Positions 25,306 through 33,390 of a stretch of DNA of 64,000 nt are shown in pieces. The stretch lies in the NCBI RefSeq assembly GCF_009687845.1, contig NZ_BLAD01000065.1, positions 41,059 to 105,058 on the forward strand, written 5' to 3'. The translations under genes were made by a program, and so were the position numbers. This stretch comes from Acrocarpospora corrugata (lineage in GTDB: Bacteria; Actinomycetota; Actinomycetes; Streptosporangiales; Streptosporangiaceae). Under the pieces are notes generated by a model. It worked only from the letters and a program-made list of their open reading frames with translations, was not told the origin of the DNA and did not search any database. Numbering within the stretch: the stretch's first letter is position 1; every line of letters begins with the position of its first letter.

Positions 25306-27327
25306 GTGGCCGAGGACATACCGCTCGCGACCGCGCAGCTCGACTCGGAGGACCTGACCGTTCTGGCCGACCTGGCCCAGGCCACCCTGGGCTGCGGCGG
25401 AGTCCTGATCACCGGGCGTGACTCCGGTGGCCGGACCACGATCGTCGGCGTGGCGGGCCTGGTCGGCGACGAGGTGCACCGGCACTGGCCGGAGTTCCTG
25501 CACGCCGACCGGAGCGAGGACGAGCGGCTGGCGCCCCACCCCGGCGTCCCGCACGTCGTCCCCCTCCCGGCGGCGCCCCTGCGCGACGGCCGGGAGATCC
25601 GGCGGCTCGCGCTCTTCGTGAGCGGCAAGCGCATGGGGAACTTCCACCTGATCTGCGCCGGGGACACCCGGTATGACGAGGACCTGGCCGCGGACTTCGG
25701 CAGGCACGCCGCCATCGCCATGGCGAGTCGCCGGCTGCGGCGGGGAAGCGGCGGGCACCTGGAGCGCAGGATCGCCCAGTCCGAGGCGATTCTGGACCTC
25801 GCCGCCGCGATCTCGTGGGTGGGTTTCGAGAACCTGGCCGGGCGGATCGCGGCGGCGGTCCGGAATGTCATCGGCCTGGTACGCGTCCGCGTCTACCTGT
25901 ACAACGAGGACTCCGGCCTGCTTGAGCCGCTGCCCGAGCCCGACGGGACACTTCAGGCCGGGGCCGAGCCGGTGGAGCCGCACGACATGCGCTACCGGGT
26001 GGCCCGGGTGTTCACGACCGGCCGCGCCGACATGACGAACGGGCCGGTCCAGCCCGACCCGACGGGGGCGGCCACCCGGCGGCCGTTGCCGACGTCGCTG
26101 CTCACGGTGCCGATGTTCGTCTCCGGCCGGACGACCGGCGTGCTGGAGATCTCCAACAAGCCGCGTGGCTTCACCATGAACGATCTCCACGACGCGCAGC
26201 TGCTGGCGCGTCCCGTCGCGGTGTCGGTGGAACTGACCGCCAACGTGCGCCGCCTGCGCCTGCGCAGCGAGATCGAGGCCGTCCTCTCCGACGCGGCCTC
26301 GGCCATGCGCGACACCGACGACTTCGCGACCCAGCTCCCCCGCGTCCTGTCCGCGATGCGCGACGCCATCGACGCGGATGTCGTGGCGTACGCGCCGGCG
26401 GACTCGCCGCGCCAGGACGCCTGGCGCGAAGGACTGGACGAGACGTCCCGGCGGCGGGCCGCCGACCTGATCCAGACCGCCGCACCGCGCGGGGTGCTGA
26501 TGGCGCCGGTACGGATCGGCGATCAGCGCGTGGGCACCCTCATCGCGGTCTGGCTGTCGGCGTCGACCGTCGGCAGACCGGAAGAGCGAGGATTCGCCCG
26601 GCTCGCCTACATCATCGCCCTGTCCATCGCCAGCGCGCGCTACCTGCAGCAGCGGACGGCGCTGGCCCGTCTGGAGGAACGGCAACGGCTCGCGAACGAG
26701 CTGCACGACGAAGTCGCCCAGTACCTGTTCGCCGCGCAGATCCAGCTCGATGAGGTGCTCGAACTGCCGACCATCCCCGAAGAAGCCGTCGATCGGGTCG
26801 GGCTGGCGAGTTCGCTCCTGGCGCGGGCCGACGCCATGTTGCGGCGGGTCATCTCCGAGCTTCCGCAGCAGTCCAGCCAGCTGCTGGCCACGCGGATAGA
26901 AGCGGTGCTGGAGGAGGTCCGGCGGGCGTTCCGGGCCGACGTTCGCCTGTCGATCAGCCAGGACGCGATGGCGGCGGTCGGCACGGCCGAGACTCAGGAC
27001 CTGCTCGTCGGGGCGACGCGCGAGCTCGTCGTCAACGCGGCCAAGCACGCGGGGCCCTGCACGATCGAGGTCCTGGTCGACATCCCGGAGCCCGGGATCA
27101 TCCGGCTGCTGGTGACCGACGACGGGGTCGGCCTGGGCTCACAGGCCGAACGTGACTTCGGTTCGTCCGGACATGGGCTCCCGTCGCTCCGGCTGAACGT
27201 CGCCCAGGCCAGCGGAACCCTCGACCTCTCGGTGGGAGCCTCGTCCGGGACCACGGTGGCGCTCATGCTGCCGCTACAGGGCCGGGTCCAGTCCGAGTGG
27301 GCGCATGTCTGGCGCCTCACACCTTAG
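25306..27327 (+). CDS. GAF-domain sensor histidine kinase (HisKA_3 type)
   Basis: A 673-residue cytoplasmic kinase with no clear membrane helix. N-terminal GAF-like regions lie at about 15-145, 165-310 and 330-450. The dimerisation/phosphoacceptor helix is RLANELHDEVAQYL with His467. The HATPase domain has the N box RELVVNAAKHAG and the G box DDGVGLG. It starts with GTG immediately after the response regulator's TAG, with no intervening base, so it depends on the upstream gene for translation. GAF domains suggest a soluble ligand, redox or gas signal. It likely phosphorylates the paired regulator. Confidence 0.9.
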   Translation: MAEDIPLATAQLDSEDLTVLADLAQATLGCGGVLITGRDSGGRTTIVGVAGLVGDEVHRHWPEFLHADRSEDERLAPHPGVPHVVPLPAAPLRDGREIRRLALFVSGKRMGNFHLICAGDTRYDEDLAADFGRHAAIAMASRRLRRGSGGHLERRIAQSEAILDLAAAISWVGFENLAGRIAAAVRNVIGLVRVRVYLYNEDSGLLEPLPEPDGTLQAGAEPVEPHDMRYRVARVFTTGRADMTNGPVQPDPTGAATRRPLPTSLLTVPMFVSGRTTGVLEISNKPRGFTMNDLHDAQLLARPVAVSVELTANVRRLRLRSEIEAVLSDAASAMRDTDDFATQLPRVLSAMRDAIDADVVAYAPADSPRQDAWREGLDETSRRRAADLIQTAAPRGVLMAPVRIGDQRVGTLIAVWLSASTVGRPEERGFARLAYIIALSIASARYLQQRTALARLEERQRLANELHDEVAQYLFAAQIQLDEVLELPTIPEEAVDRVGLASSLLARADAMLRRVISELPQQSSQLLATRIEAVLEEVRRAFRADVRLSISQDAMAAVGTAETQDLLVGATRELVVNAAKHAGPCTIEVLVDIPEPGIIRLLVTDDGVGLGSQAERDFGSSGHGLPSLRLNVAQASGTLDLSVGASSGTTVALMLPLQGRVQSEWAHVWRLTP

Positions 27328-27416
27328 GACTCGCAGAGAATTAACTTGCGCGCTCACAAAGGGTTTGTCGAGGTCAGAGACTTGTGAACCTACGGGTTAA
27401 TTTCCTGCGAGCCCTA
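27325..27416. repeat. Large imperfect inverted repeat after the histidine kinase gene
   Basis: The arms 27325-27345 and 27396-27416 match in 18 of 21 positions (TAGG, CTCGCAG and AATTAAC blocks are conserved in both). A further CACAA/TTGTG pair lies inside, giving a possible cruciform or long hairpin of about 92 bases. The left arm begins within the kinase stop codon. It could be a transcription stop, a MITE-like relic or a regulator site; no transposase or flanking target duplication is visible. Confidence 0.5.
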
Positions 27417-27687
27417 TTAGAACCACTAACAGAATGTGTCTCCCGGCTGTCGCCGAATCCGTACCGGCAGCGGGTGCCTGACGAGGTGACCACGGAGCCG
27501 GAGACGCAGCAGTCACAGATCCGGGTCGATCTCGGTCACCCGCAGGCCGGGGACGAGCGCCTTGGCCACCGGGTCGGCGAGCAGCGCTGCGCCTTCTTGG
27601 CGCCGGCGCGGTGAGAAGCATCACCTGCGTTAACGCCGCCGGATAACGGCGACCGACCCGGCAACTCGCCTATTCCGTTAGGAGTTG
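27328..27687. other. Intergenic region between the kinase and the terminal NRPS gene
   Basis: This 360-base stretch has lower GC in its first 100 bases, where the inverted repeat lies. Both neighbouring genes point toward it (kinase plus, NRPS minus), so it is a convergent spacer and the left border of the NRPS-PKS cluster. A weak hairpin (CGCCG-GATAA-CGGCG, 27637-27651) is present. Short open frames on both strands have no coding character that I trust. Confidence 0.6.
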
Positions 27688-30600
27688 TTAGGCCGGATCG
27701 ATCACCTCGCCCAGCAGGACTGCCAGGGCGGCGACCTGCGGGGGACGCACCACGGACATCTCATCTCCGGGAGTGCGGTGGACGGTGACACCGCCGGAGG
27801 CGAGGCCACGCCAGAGAGCGAGGTATTCCGGATAGGTGTAGCCGCGGAGTGAGTCCGCGCTGGCCGCGGCGCATTCGTCGCTCACGATGAGATGCAGCTG
27901 GTATGGCTTAGTCGGATATTTATAGCTAATGCGCCTTTCGAGCATCACTCTCCAGGCTCGGGCCAGGTCGTTCCAGCTGCGGTCCGGCTCGTCGCTGATG
28001 AGATCCTCAGCATCGGGATCGTTAACGACGAATCGCAACATCTCCGCTAATTCGCGGCGTAGCTTGACGGCGTCCGCCGGGGACTCCTCCAGCCGCTGAT
28101 AGGCCGCCTCGATCTGCCGCAGGACAGGCAGATGAGCCGGTAGGACCTCGGGGTCGCCGAAGCCGTCGACGCCGGGATCCAGCAGGCTGAGCGTGAACCG
28201 CTGACCGGCCGCGTCCAGGAGCCCGGCCATCGCCCAGGCCACACCCGACCCCCCGCACCAGGCGAACAGGTGGTACGGCCCGGCGGGAAACTCTCGCCTG
28301 AGCTGATCGATGTAGAGCGCCGCCAGACCGGGCACGTCGTGTTCTGCCTCGCGCACGTCCGCCAGAGCCGGATGCTGGAAGGCGACGACCGGGCGGTCCC
28401 CCGCCAGGTGCTCGGCGAGGGCGTGGTACCAGTGCACGCTGCCACCACCGGGGTGGACGCAGACCAGGGGTGCATGCGCCGACCCCGCACCGGCGGGCCG
28501 CAGCCAGTGCATGCTGCCCCGGCTCACCGGCTGGGTGACTTCCGGATCAGCGCGACGCGACCGGAGTTCCGGCCCCCGGACCGGAACCGCCACCTCCGCC
28601 AGGGCCTCACCCGTGCCACATTCCAGCACATCGCGCGGTGTCACATGGATGCCGTGCACGGCCCTGAGCCTGCTCGCGATCCGCATCGCCGCCAGGGAGT
28701 AGCCCCCGATCTCGAAGAAGTCGTCTTCGACGCCGACCTCGGCGACACCCAGGACCTCCGCCCAGACCGCCACGATGGCCTTCTCGAAGCGGGTACGCGG
28801 CGGGACGTACGGGCGAGGTGCGGAATGGGCGGCCAGTTGCTGGGGATCGGGTTCGGTCGTGCCGGGCTCGGATGGCACCACCCCATCGAGGTCGGACGAG
28901 CCGGGCCCGGACCGCACCACCCCGCCGGGGTCGGACGAGCCAAGCTCGGACGGCACCACCCCGTCCGGGTCGGCGATCATGGAGTGGAGCACCTCGGCGA
29001 AGCGTTCGCCCAGCTTGGCGGCGTGGCTTTCGCCGATGCGTGCCCGGCGGCTCGTGACGACGATCCGGCCCGGCATGATGGTGAGGTCGAACGGGAATTC
29101 GTTGGGGCTGTCGTCCTTGGTGACCGGGAGATCGACGGCTCCGGTCCGGCCGACCGTGTAGAAGTCGAGATAATTAAACGTGGCCGCGATCAACGGGGTC
29201 CGCCCGCCGTGCGCCCGTTGCAGCGCCGGGAGGGGAAAGCGGCGGTGTGGCCAGAGGGCGATCTCTTCGGCGTACACGGCTTTGATCAGTTCGCGCCAGG
29301 TGCCCGACGGCCGGGTGACGGCGAAGGGCACGGTGTTGAGGAACATGCCGAAGACCTCGTCGCCGCCGCTCACCTCGGGGCGGCCGTTGCTGACCAGCCC
29401 GAAGAAGAACTGGTCGGCGGCCAGCGGAGCCAGCGTGGCGGCGAAGGCGGCGAGGAAGACCGTCTTGGGGGAGACCCCGTGCGCCTTGGCCAGGGCGCGC
29501 ACCCCCTCCTCCAGATGATCATTTGCGATCACCTTCGTCTGGACGCGATCGGGTCCCGGTTCGCTCCAGCGTTCCGGCAGAGCCAGCCGGTGGTGGGTGG
29601 TCAGCCGCGACGCCCAGAAGTCGCGATCGTCGGCGGCTGCCAGTGTGCGCTGCTCCATCGCGACGAAATCGGCATATTTCAGCTTTGGCGCCGGCGGGTC
29701 GGCCTGTTCGCCAGCCCGGTAGGTCTCCAGCAGCTGGGCGAGCAGCGCGTTGTGACTCCAGCCGTCCAGGATCACATGGCATTCGACGATGGCGAGCCAC
29801 CATTCGTCAGCCGAGACCTCGAAGGCGCGCAGCCGCCACAGCGGTGCCGTGGAAAGCTCGAACGGCCGGGCCCGCTCGGCCGCCATGGCCGCTTCCACGG
29901 CGGCGTCGACGTCGGGCACCCCCAGCAGCGAGGTGAACTCGATCTCGGGGGCGGCCTCCTCGTGCACCAGCTGGAGCGGTTCGGAGAAGGCGTCGAGTTC
30001 GACCGAGGTGCGCAGCACCGGATGCCGTGCGGCGACCTTCGCGGCGGCCAGGCGCAGCGCATGGGGAGAGAGACCGCCGCTGACGCGGTATCCGGTGACA
30101 TTGTGATACGGCATGACGGTCTCGTCGGCCAGCATCTCGAACACCATGCCGGCCTGCACCTGCGACAGCGGATAGGCGTCGACGACCCCACCGGGCAGCC
30201 GGCCCCGGTCGGCGTCGGTGAGCAGCGTGAACGGCTCGGCTCGCAGCTCGTCGAGGCGCTCCTCGGCTCCTCCGGCGACCAGGGCGAGTGCCTCGACGGT
30301 GCGGGACTGGAAGACGTCCTGAACCGTCACTCCGACCCCGCGAGCCCGGAGTTCGCCGACGAGCCGCACGGCTCGCATCGAATCACCGCCGAGGTCGAAG
30401 AAGCCGTCCGTCACGCCGATCCGGTCCAGGCCGAGCACCGCGCACCAAGCCGCGGCGATCGCCTCCTCGACCGGGGTACGCGGGGCGACGGAGTCGGCGG
30501 CCACGCGCAGCCGAGGCGGCGCGGGAAGCCTCTTGCGGTCGATCTTGCCGCTGACGGTGAGCGGCGGTCGTGCGAGCTCAACGACGTGCGCGGGGACCAT

Positions 30601-33390
30601 GTAGGCGGGCAGCCGCCGGGAGAGGTGGGCGCGCAGCTCGGTGGCGGACGTCTCGAATCCGCTGGCCGGGACGACGTAGGCCACGAGCTGTTCATTGGTC
30701 ACGGCTACGGCCGCCAGTGCCACCGAGGGGTGGGCCAGCAGGGTCGCTTCGATCTCGCCGAGTTCGATGCGCAGGCCGTGTAGTTTGATCTGGTCGTCGA
30801 GGCGTCCCGCGTACTCGATGGAGCCGTCGGGGAGGAAGCGGCCGCGATCTCCCGTCCGGTAGAGCCGGCCGCCGCCGAAGGGGTCGGGGGTGAAGCGGTC
30901 CGCCGTCAGGTCGGCGCGGCCGAGGTAGCCGCGGGCCAGTCCGATACCGCCGAGGTAGATCTCTCCCGGGACGCCGGGCGGGACGGGGTTCAGTTCCGGG
31001 TCGAGGACGTGGACGCGCATGTTCGTGATCGGTGCGCCGATCGGTATCCGGCTCGCCGTTTGGGGGACCTCGTAGGAGGTGACGTCGACCGAGGCTTCCG
31101 TCGGTCCGTAGAGGTTGTGCAGGTGGGCTGATGACATGGCGAAGAAGCGCTGGGCCGTGGCGGGACGGAGGGCCTCGCCGCTGCAGAACACCTGACGCCA
31201 GCCGTCGGGGCAGCGTCCGTTGGTGAAGGCTGCCGCGACGTCCAGGAACGCGTCCAGCATGGCGGGCACGAAGTGGACGTGGGTGACGTCGTGCTCGTTC
31301 ATGAAGGCGGCCAGTTCGAGGGGTTCCCTGTGCGTCCCTGGCGGGGCCATGACCACCGTCGCGCCGGTCAGCAGCGGCCAGAAGAACTCCCACACCGAGA
31401 CGTCGAAGGTGTAGGGGGTCTTCTGCAGGACGCGGTCCCCCGGCTTCATCCGGTAGCGGTCCTGCATCCACAGCAGCCGGTTCACGATGCCCTGGTGCGG
31501 CACCATGACGCCCTTGGGTTTCCCGGTCGAGCCGGAGGTGTAGATCACGTAGGCCAGGTTCGCGGGCGAGGTCAGCGGGGACGGGTTCTCGGCGGCCCAG
31601 TCGCCGCGGTCGGCCTCGACGAACAGCAGCGGGACGTCGGGCACGGGGATCGTCAGGGTTTCGCGTGTCACCACGCAGGCGGCGCCTGACTCCGCGATGA
31701 GGTCCGCCAGCCGGGCGGGCGGGTCGTCGGGGTCGAGCGGCAGGTAGGCGCCGCCGGCCTTGAGTACGGCCAGCAGGGTGACGACCAGGTCTGCCTCACG
31801 GTAGAGGCAGACCGCCACGGGGCGGTCTGGGCCGACGCCTGCCGAGCGGAGCCGGTGCGCGAGCTGGTTGGCTCGGGTGTTGAGTTCCGCGTAGGTGAGC
31901 GTCTCCGTGGCGGAGATCACCGCGTCGGCGTGGGGGGACCGCCGTACCGTCTCCTCGACCAGTTCGTGCAGGCAGTGCGCCGGAACGGGGGCTGGTGCGC
32001 CGGTGGCCCACGCGGTGACGGCCGATTCCTGGTCCGCGGTCAGCAGGGGCAGGTCGGCGACGCGGGTCTCGGGAGTGGCGGCGATGGCCGTGAGCAGTCG
32101 TACCAGGTGATCTGCGAGCCGTTCCATGGTCGGCTGGTCGAACAGGGCGGTGGCGTATTCCAGGCCGCCCAGGAGAGTGCCGTCCGCCAGTTCGTGGCAG
32201 CCGACCGTCAGGTCCATCTTGACGGCGGGTGAGGCGACCGGGATCTCTTCCCACCCTGCCGATGCGATGGGGCCGCCGTTCTCCAGCAGGAGCATCACCT
32301 GGACGAGAGGGTTGCGGGACAGGTCCCGCTCGGGCTGTAGTTCCTCGACAAGGCGCTCGAAGGGCAGGTCCTCGTGGGCGAAGGCCGCCAGGGTGGTCTC
32401 CCGTACCCGGGAGAGGAGCTCGGGGAAGGTGGGGTTTCCGGTCAGTTCGCAGCGGAGGGCGACGGTGTTGATGAAGGGTCCGACGATGCCCTCGACCTCG
32501 GATCGGGGGCGGCCGGCGACCGCCGTACCCACCGCGATGTCGGTCTGCCCGGTGTGCCGGGACAGCAGGGCGCTCAGCGCCGCGGTCAGGGTCATGAACA
32601 GTGTCGCCCCGTGTGAGTGGCTCAGTTCGCGCAGTGCCTGACCGACGGGGGCGGGCACGGTGAAGCGCACCCTGGCTCCGCTGGGGTCACGGGGAACGGC
32701 GCGGGAGCGGTCGGTGGGCAGGTCGAGCGGTTCGAGGCCGGCGAGGGTGGTGCGCCAGAAATCCAGTCGGCGCTCCAGCGGTTGCCCGGTCAGCCGGTCT
32801 CGCTGCCAGGCCGCGAAGTCGGCGTACCGCGCGGGGAGGGGAGGCAGCGCCGCGCCGTCGTAGAGGGCTCTCAGTTCGCGGCTCAGGATCTCCATCGACC
32901 AGCCGTCGCAGGCGATGTGGTGCACGGTGAGGACCAGGACGTCGTGGTCGCCGCGCAGCAGCGCGGCCCGCCAGATCGGCCCCCGGGCGAGATCGAACGG
33001 GATGACGAGCCGGCGCCGGACGGCTTCCTCCAGCGTCTCGGTGCCGAGGTCGGAAACGGTCAGCGGGACCGGCGCGGGCTCGGCGATCACCTGGTGGACT
33101 TCGCCGCCCGACACCGCGAAGTGTGTCCGCAGCACCTCGTGCCGCTCCGCCAGGGCGGTCAGCGCCGCCCGCAGGTCGTCGACGCGCGCGGGCTCGGACA
33201 GCCGCAGCACCAGCGGGACGGTGTACTCGGCGGTGCCGGGAAGCAGCTGATCCAGCAACCACATCCGGCGCTGTGCGGAGGAGACCGGCAGCGGCCGGTC
33301 GCGCGGGGCCCGCCCGATGCCGGCGTCGGCGGCCTCACCTCGCAGCCTGCGCTCCAGCAGTTGGCGTCTGAGCTCAGATGTGGCGGTCAC
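27688..33390 (-). CDS. NRPS, C-A(Ser)-PCP-C-PCP-TE, terminal enzyme
   Basis: 1,900 residues. Domains: C1 (about 35-440, HHIACDG at 157-163), A (about 470-960), PCP1 (FFDLGGDS, Ser near 1003), C2 (about 1069-1470, CHVILDG near 1203), a repeat-rich linker (1475-1510), PCP2 (FFEIGGYS near 1558) and TE (about 1640-1900). My reading of the A-domain pocket is D-V-W-H-F-S-L-V-D-K, the same as the serine code of EntF. C2-PCP2 has no A domain of its own. In the TE, the nucleophile elbow is AWCGG with Cys1712 instead of Ser, and the usual GDH near the end is GDE (Glu1877). The GTG start overlaps the upstream NRPS gene by 17 bases with GAGGAG before it. A TTA codon encodes Leu1781. As the only TE-bearing NRPS, it should release the product. 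Confidence 0.9.
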   Translation of the reverse strand: MTATSELRRQLLERRLRGEAADAGIGRAPRDRPLPVSSAQRRMWLLDQLLPGTAEYTVPLVLRLSEPARVDDLRAALTALAERHEVLRTHFAVSGGEVHQVIAEPAPVPLTVSDLGTETLEEAVRRRLVIPFDLARGPIWRAALLRGDHDVLVLTVHHIACDGWSMEILSRELRALYDGAALPPLPARYADFAAWQRDRLTGQPLERRLDFWRTTLAGLEPLDLPTDRSRAVPRDPSGARVRFTVPAPVGQALRELSHSHGATLFMTLTAALSALLSRHTGQTDIAVGTAVAGRPRSEVEGIVGPFINTVALRCELTGNPTFPELLSRVRETTLAAFAHEDLPFERLVEELQPERDLSRNPLVQVMLLLENGGPIASAGWEEIPVASPAVKMDLTVGCHELADGTLLGGLEYATALFDQPTMERLADHLVRLLTAIAATPETRVADLPLLTADQESAVTAWATGAPAPVPAHCLHELVEETVRRSPHADAVISATETLTYAELNTRANQLAHRLRSAGVGPDRPVAVCLYREADLVVTLLAVLKAGGAYLPLDPDDPPARLADLIAESGAACVVTRETLTIPVPDVPLLFVEADRGDWAAENPSPLTSPANLAYVIYTSGSTGKPKGVMVPHQGIVNRLLWMQDRYRMKPGDRVLQKTPYTFDVSVWEFFWPLLTGATVVMAPPGTHREPLELAAFMNEHDVTHVHFVPAMLDAFLDVAAAFTNGRCPDGWRQVFCSGEALRPATAQRFFAMSSAHLHNLYGPTEASVDVTSYEVPQTASRIPIGAPITNMRVHVLDPELNPVPPGVPGEIYLGGIGLARGYLGRADLTADRFTPDPFGGGRLYRTGDRGRFLPDGSIEYAGRLDDQIKLHGLRIELGEIEATLLAHPSVALAAVAVTNEQLVAYVVPASGFETSATELRAHLSRRLPAYMVPAHVVELARPPLTVSGKIDRKRLPAPPRLRVAADSVAPRTPVEEAIAAAWCAVLGLDRIGVTDGFFDLGGDSMRAVRLVGELRARGVGVTVQDVFQSRTVEALALVAGGAEERLDELRAEPFTLLTDADRGRLPGGVVDAYPLSQVQAGMVFEMLADETVMPYHNVTGYRVSGGLSPHALRLAAAKVAARHPVLRTSVELDAFSEPLQLVHEEAAPEIEFTSLLGVPDVDAAVEAAMAAERARPFELSTAPLWRLRAFEVSADEWWLAIVECHVILDGWSHNALLAQLLETYRAGEQADPPAPKLKYADFVAMEQRTLAAADDRDFWASRLTTHHRLALPERWSEPGPDRVQTKVIANDHLEEGVRALAKAHGVSPKTVFLAAFAATLAPLAADQFFFGLVSNGRPEVSGGDEVFGMFLNTVPFAVTRPSGTWRELIKAVYAEEIALWPHRRFPLPALQRAHGGRTPLIAATFNYLDFYTVGRTGAVDLPVTKDDSPNEFPFDLTIMPGRIVVTSRRARIGESHAAKLGERFAEVLHSMIADPDGVVPSELGSSDPGGVVRSGPGSSDLDGVVPSEPGTTEPDPQQLAAHSAPRPYVPPRTRFEKAIVAVWAEVLGVAEVGVEDDFFEIGGYSLAAMRIASRLRAVHGIHVTPRDVLECGTGEALAEVAVPVRGPELRSRRADPEVTQPVSRGSMHWLRPAGAGSAHAPLVCVHPGGGSVHWYHALAEHLAGDRPVVAFQHPALADVREAEHDVPGLAALYIDQLRREFPAGPYHLFAWCGGSGVAWAMAGLLDAAGQRFTLSLLDPGVDGFGDPEVLPAHLPVLRQIEAAYQRLEESPADAVKLRRELAEMLRFVVNDPDAEDLISDEPDRSWNDLARAWRVMLERRISYKYPTKPYQLHLIVSDECAAASADSLRGYTYPEYLALWRGLASGGVTVHRTPGDEMSVVRPPQVAALAVLLGEVIDPA
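28852..28968. repeat. Three 39-bp in-frame tandem repeats in the NRPS linker
   Basis: Units at 28852-28890, 28891-28929 and 28930-28968 are similar and encode 13-residue blocks around the theme SSDxxGVVxSxxG between the second C domain and the last PCP. Period 39 keeps the frame. Slippage or unequal crossing-over in a linker would be tolerated. Confidence 0.8.

Noticed and set aside
24685..27048. A 787-codon antisense frame opposite the two-component genes
   Set aside because: No motif and biased composition; the plus strand has clear receiver, HTH, HisKA and ATPase motifs.
27384..27624. Short open frames on both strands in the gap left of the NRPS genes
   Set aside because: No ribosome site and no known motif. 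One minus-strand frame ending near 27525 reads a protein-like tail (LVPGLRVTEIDPDL), but it is only about 30 codons from a stop, too little to call a gene or relic.
28270..30783. An 837-codon plus-strand frame opposite the terminal NRPS
   Set aside because: Same reason: shadow of C, PCP and TE domains on the minus strand.
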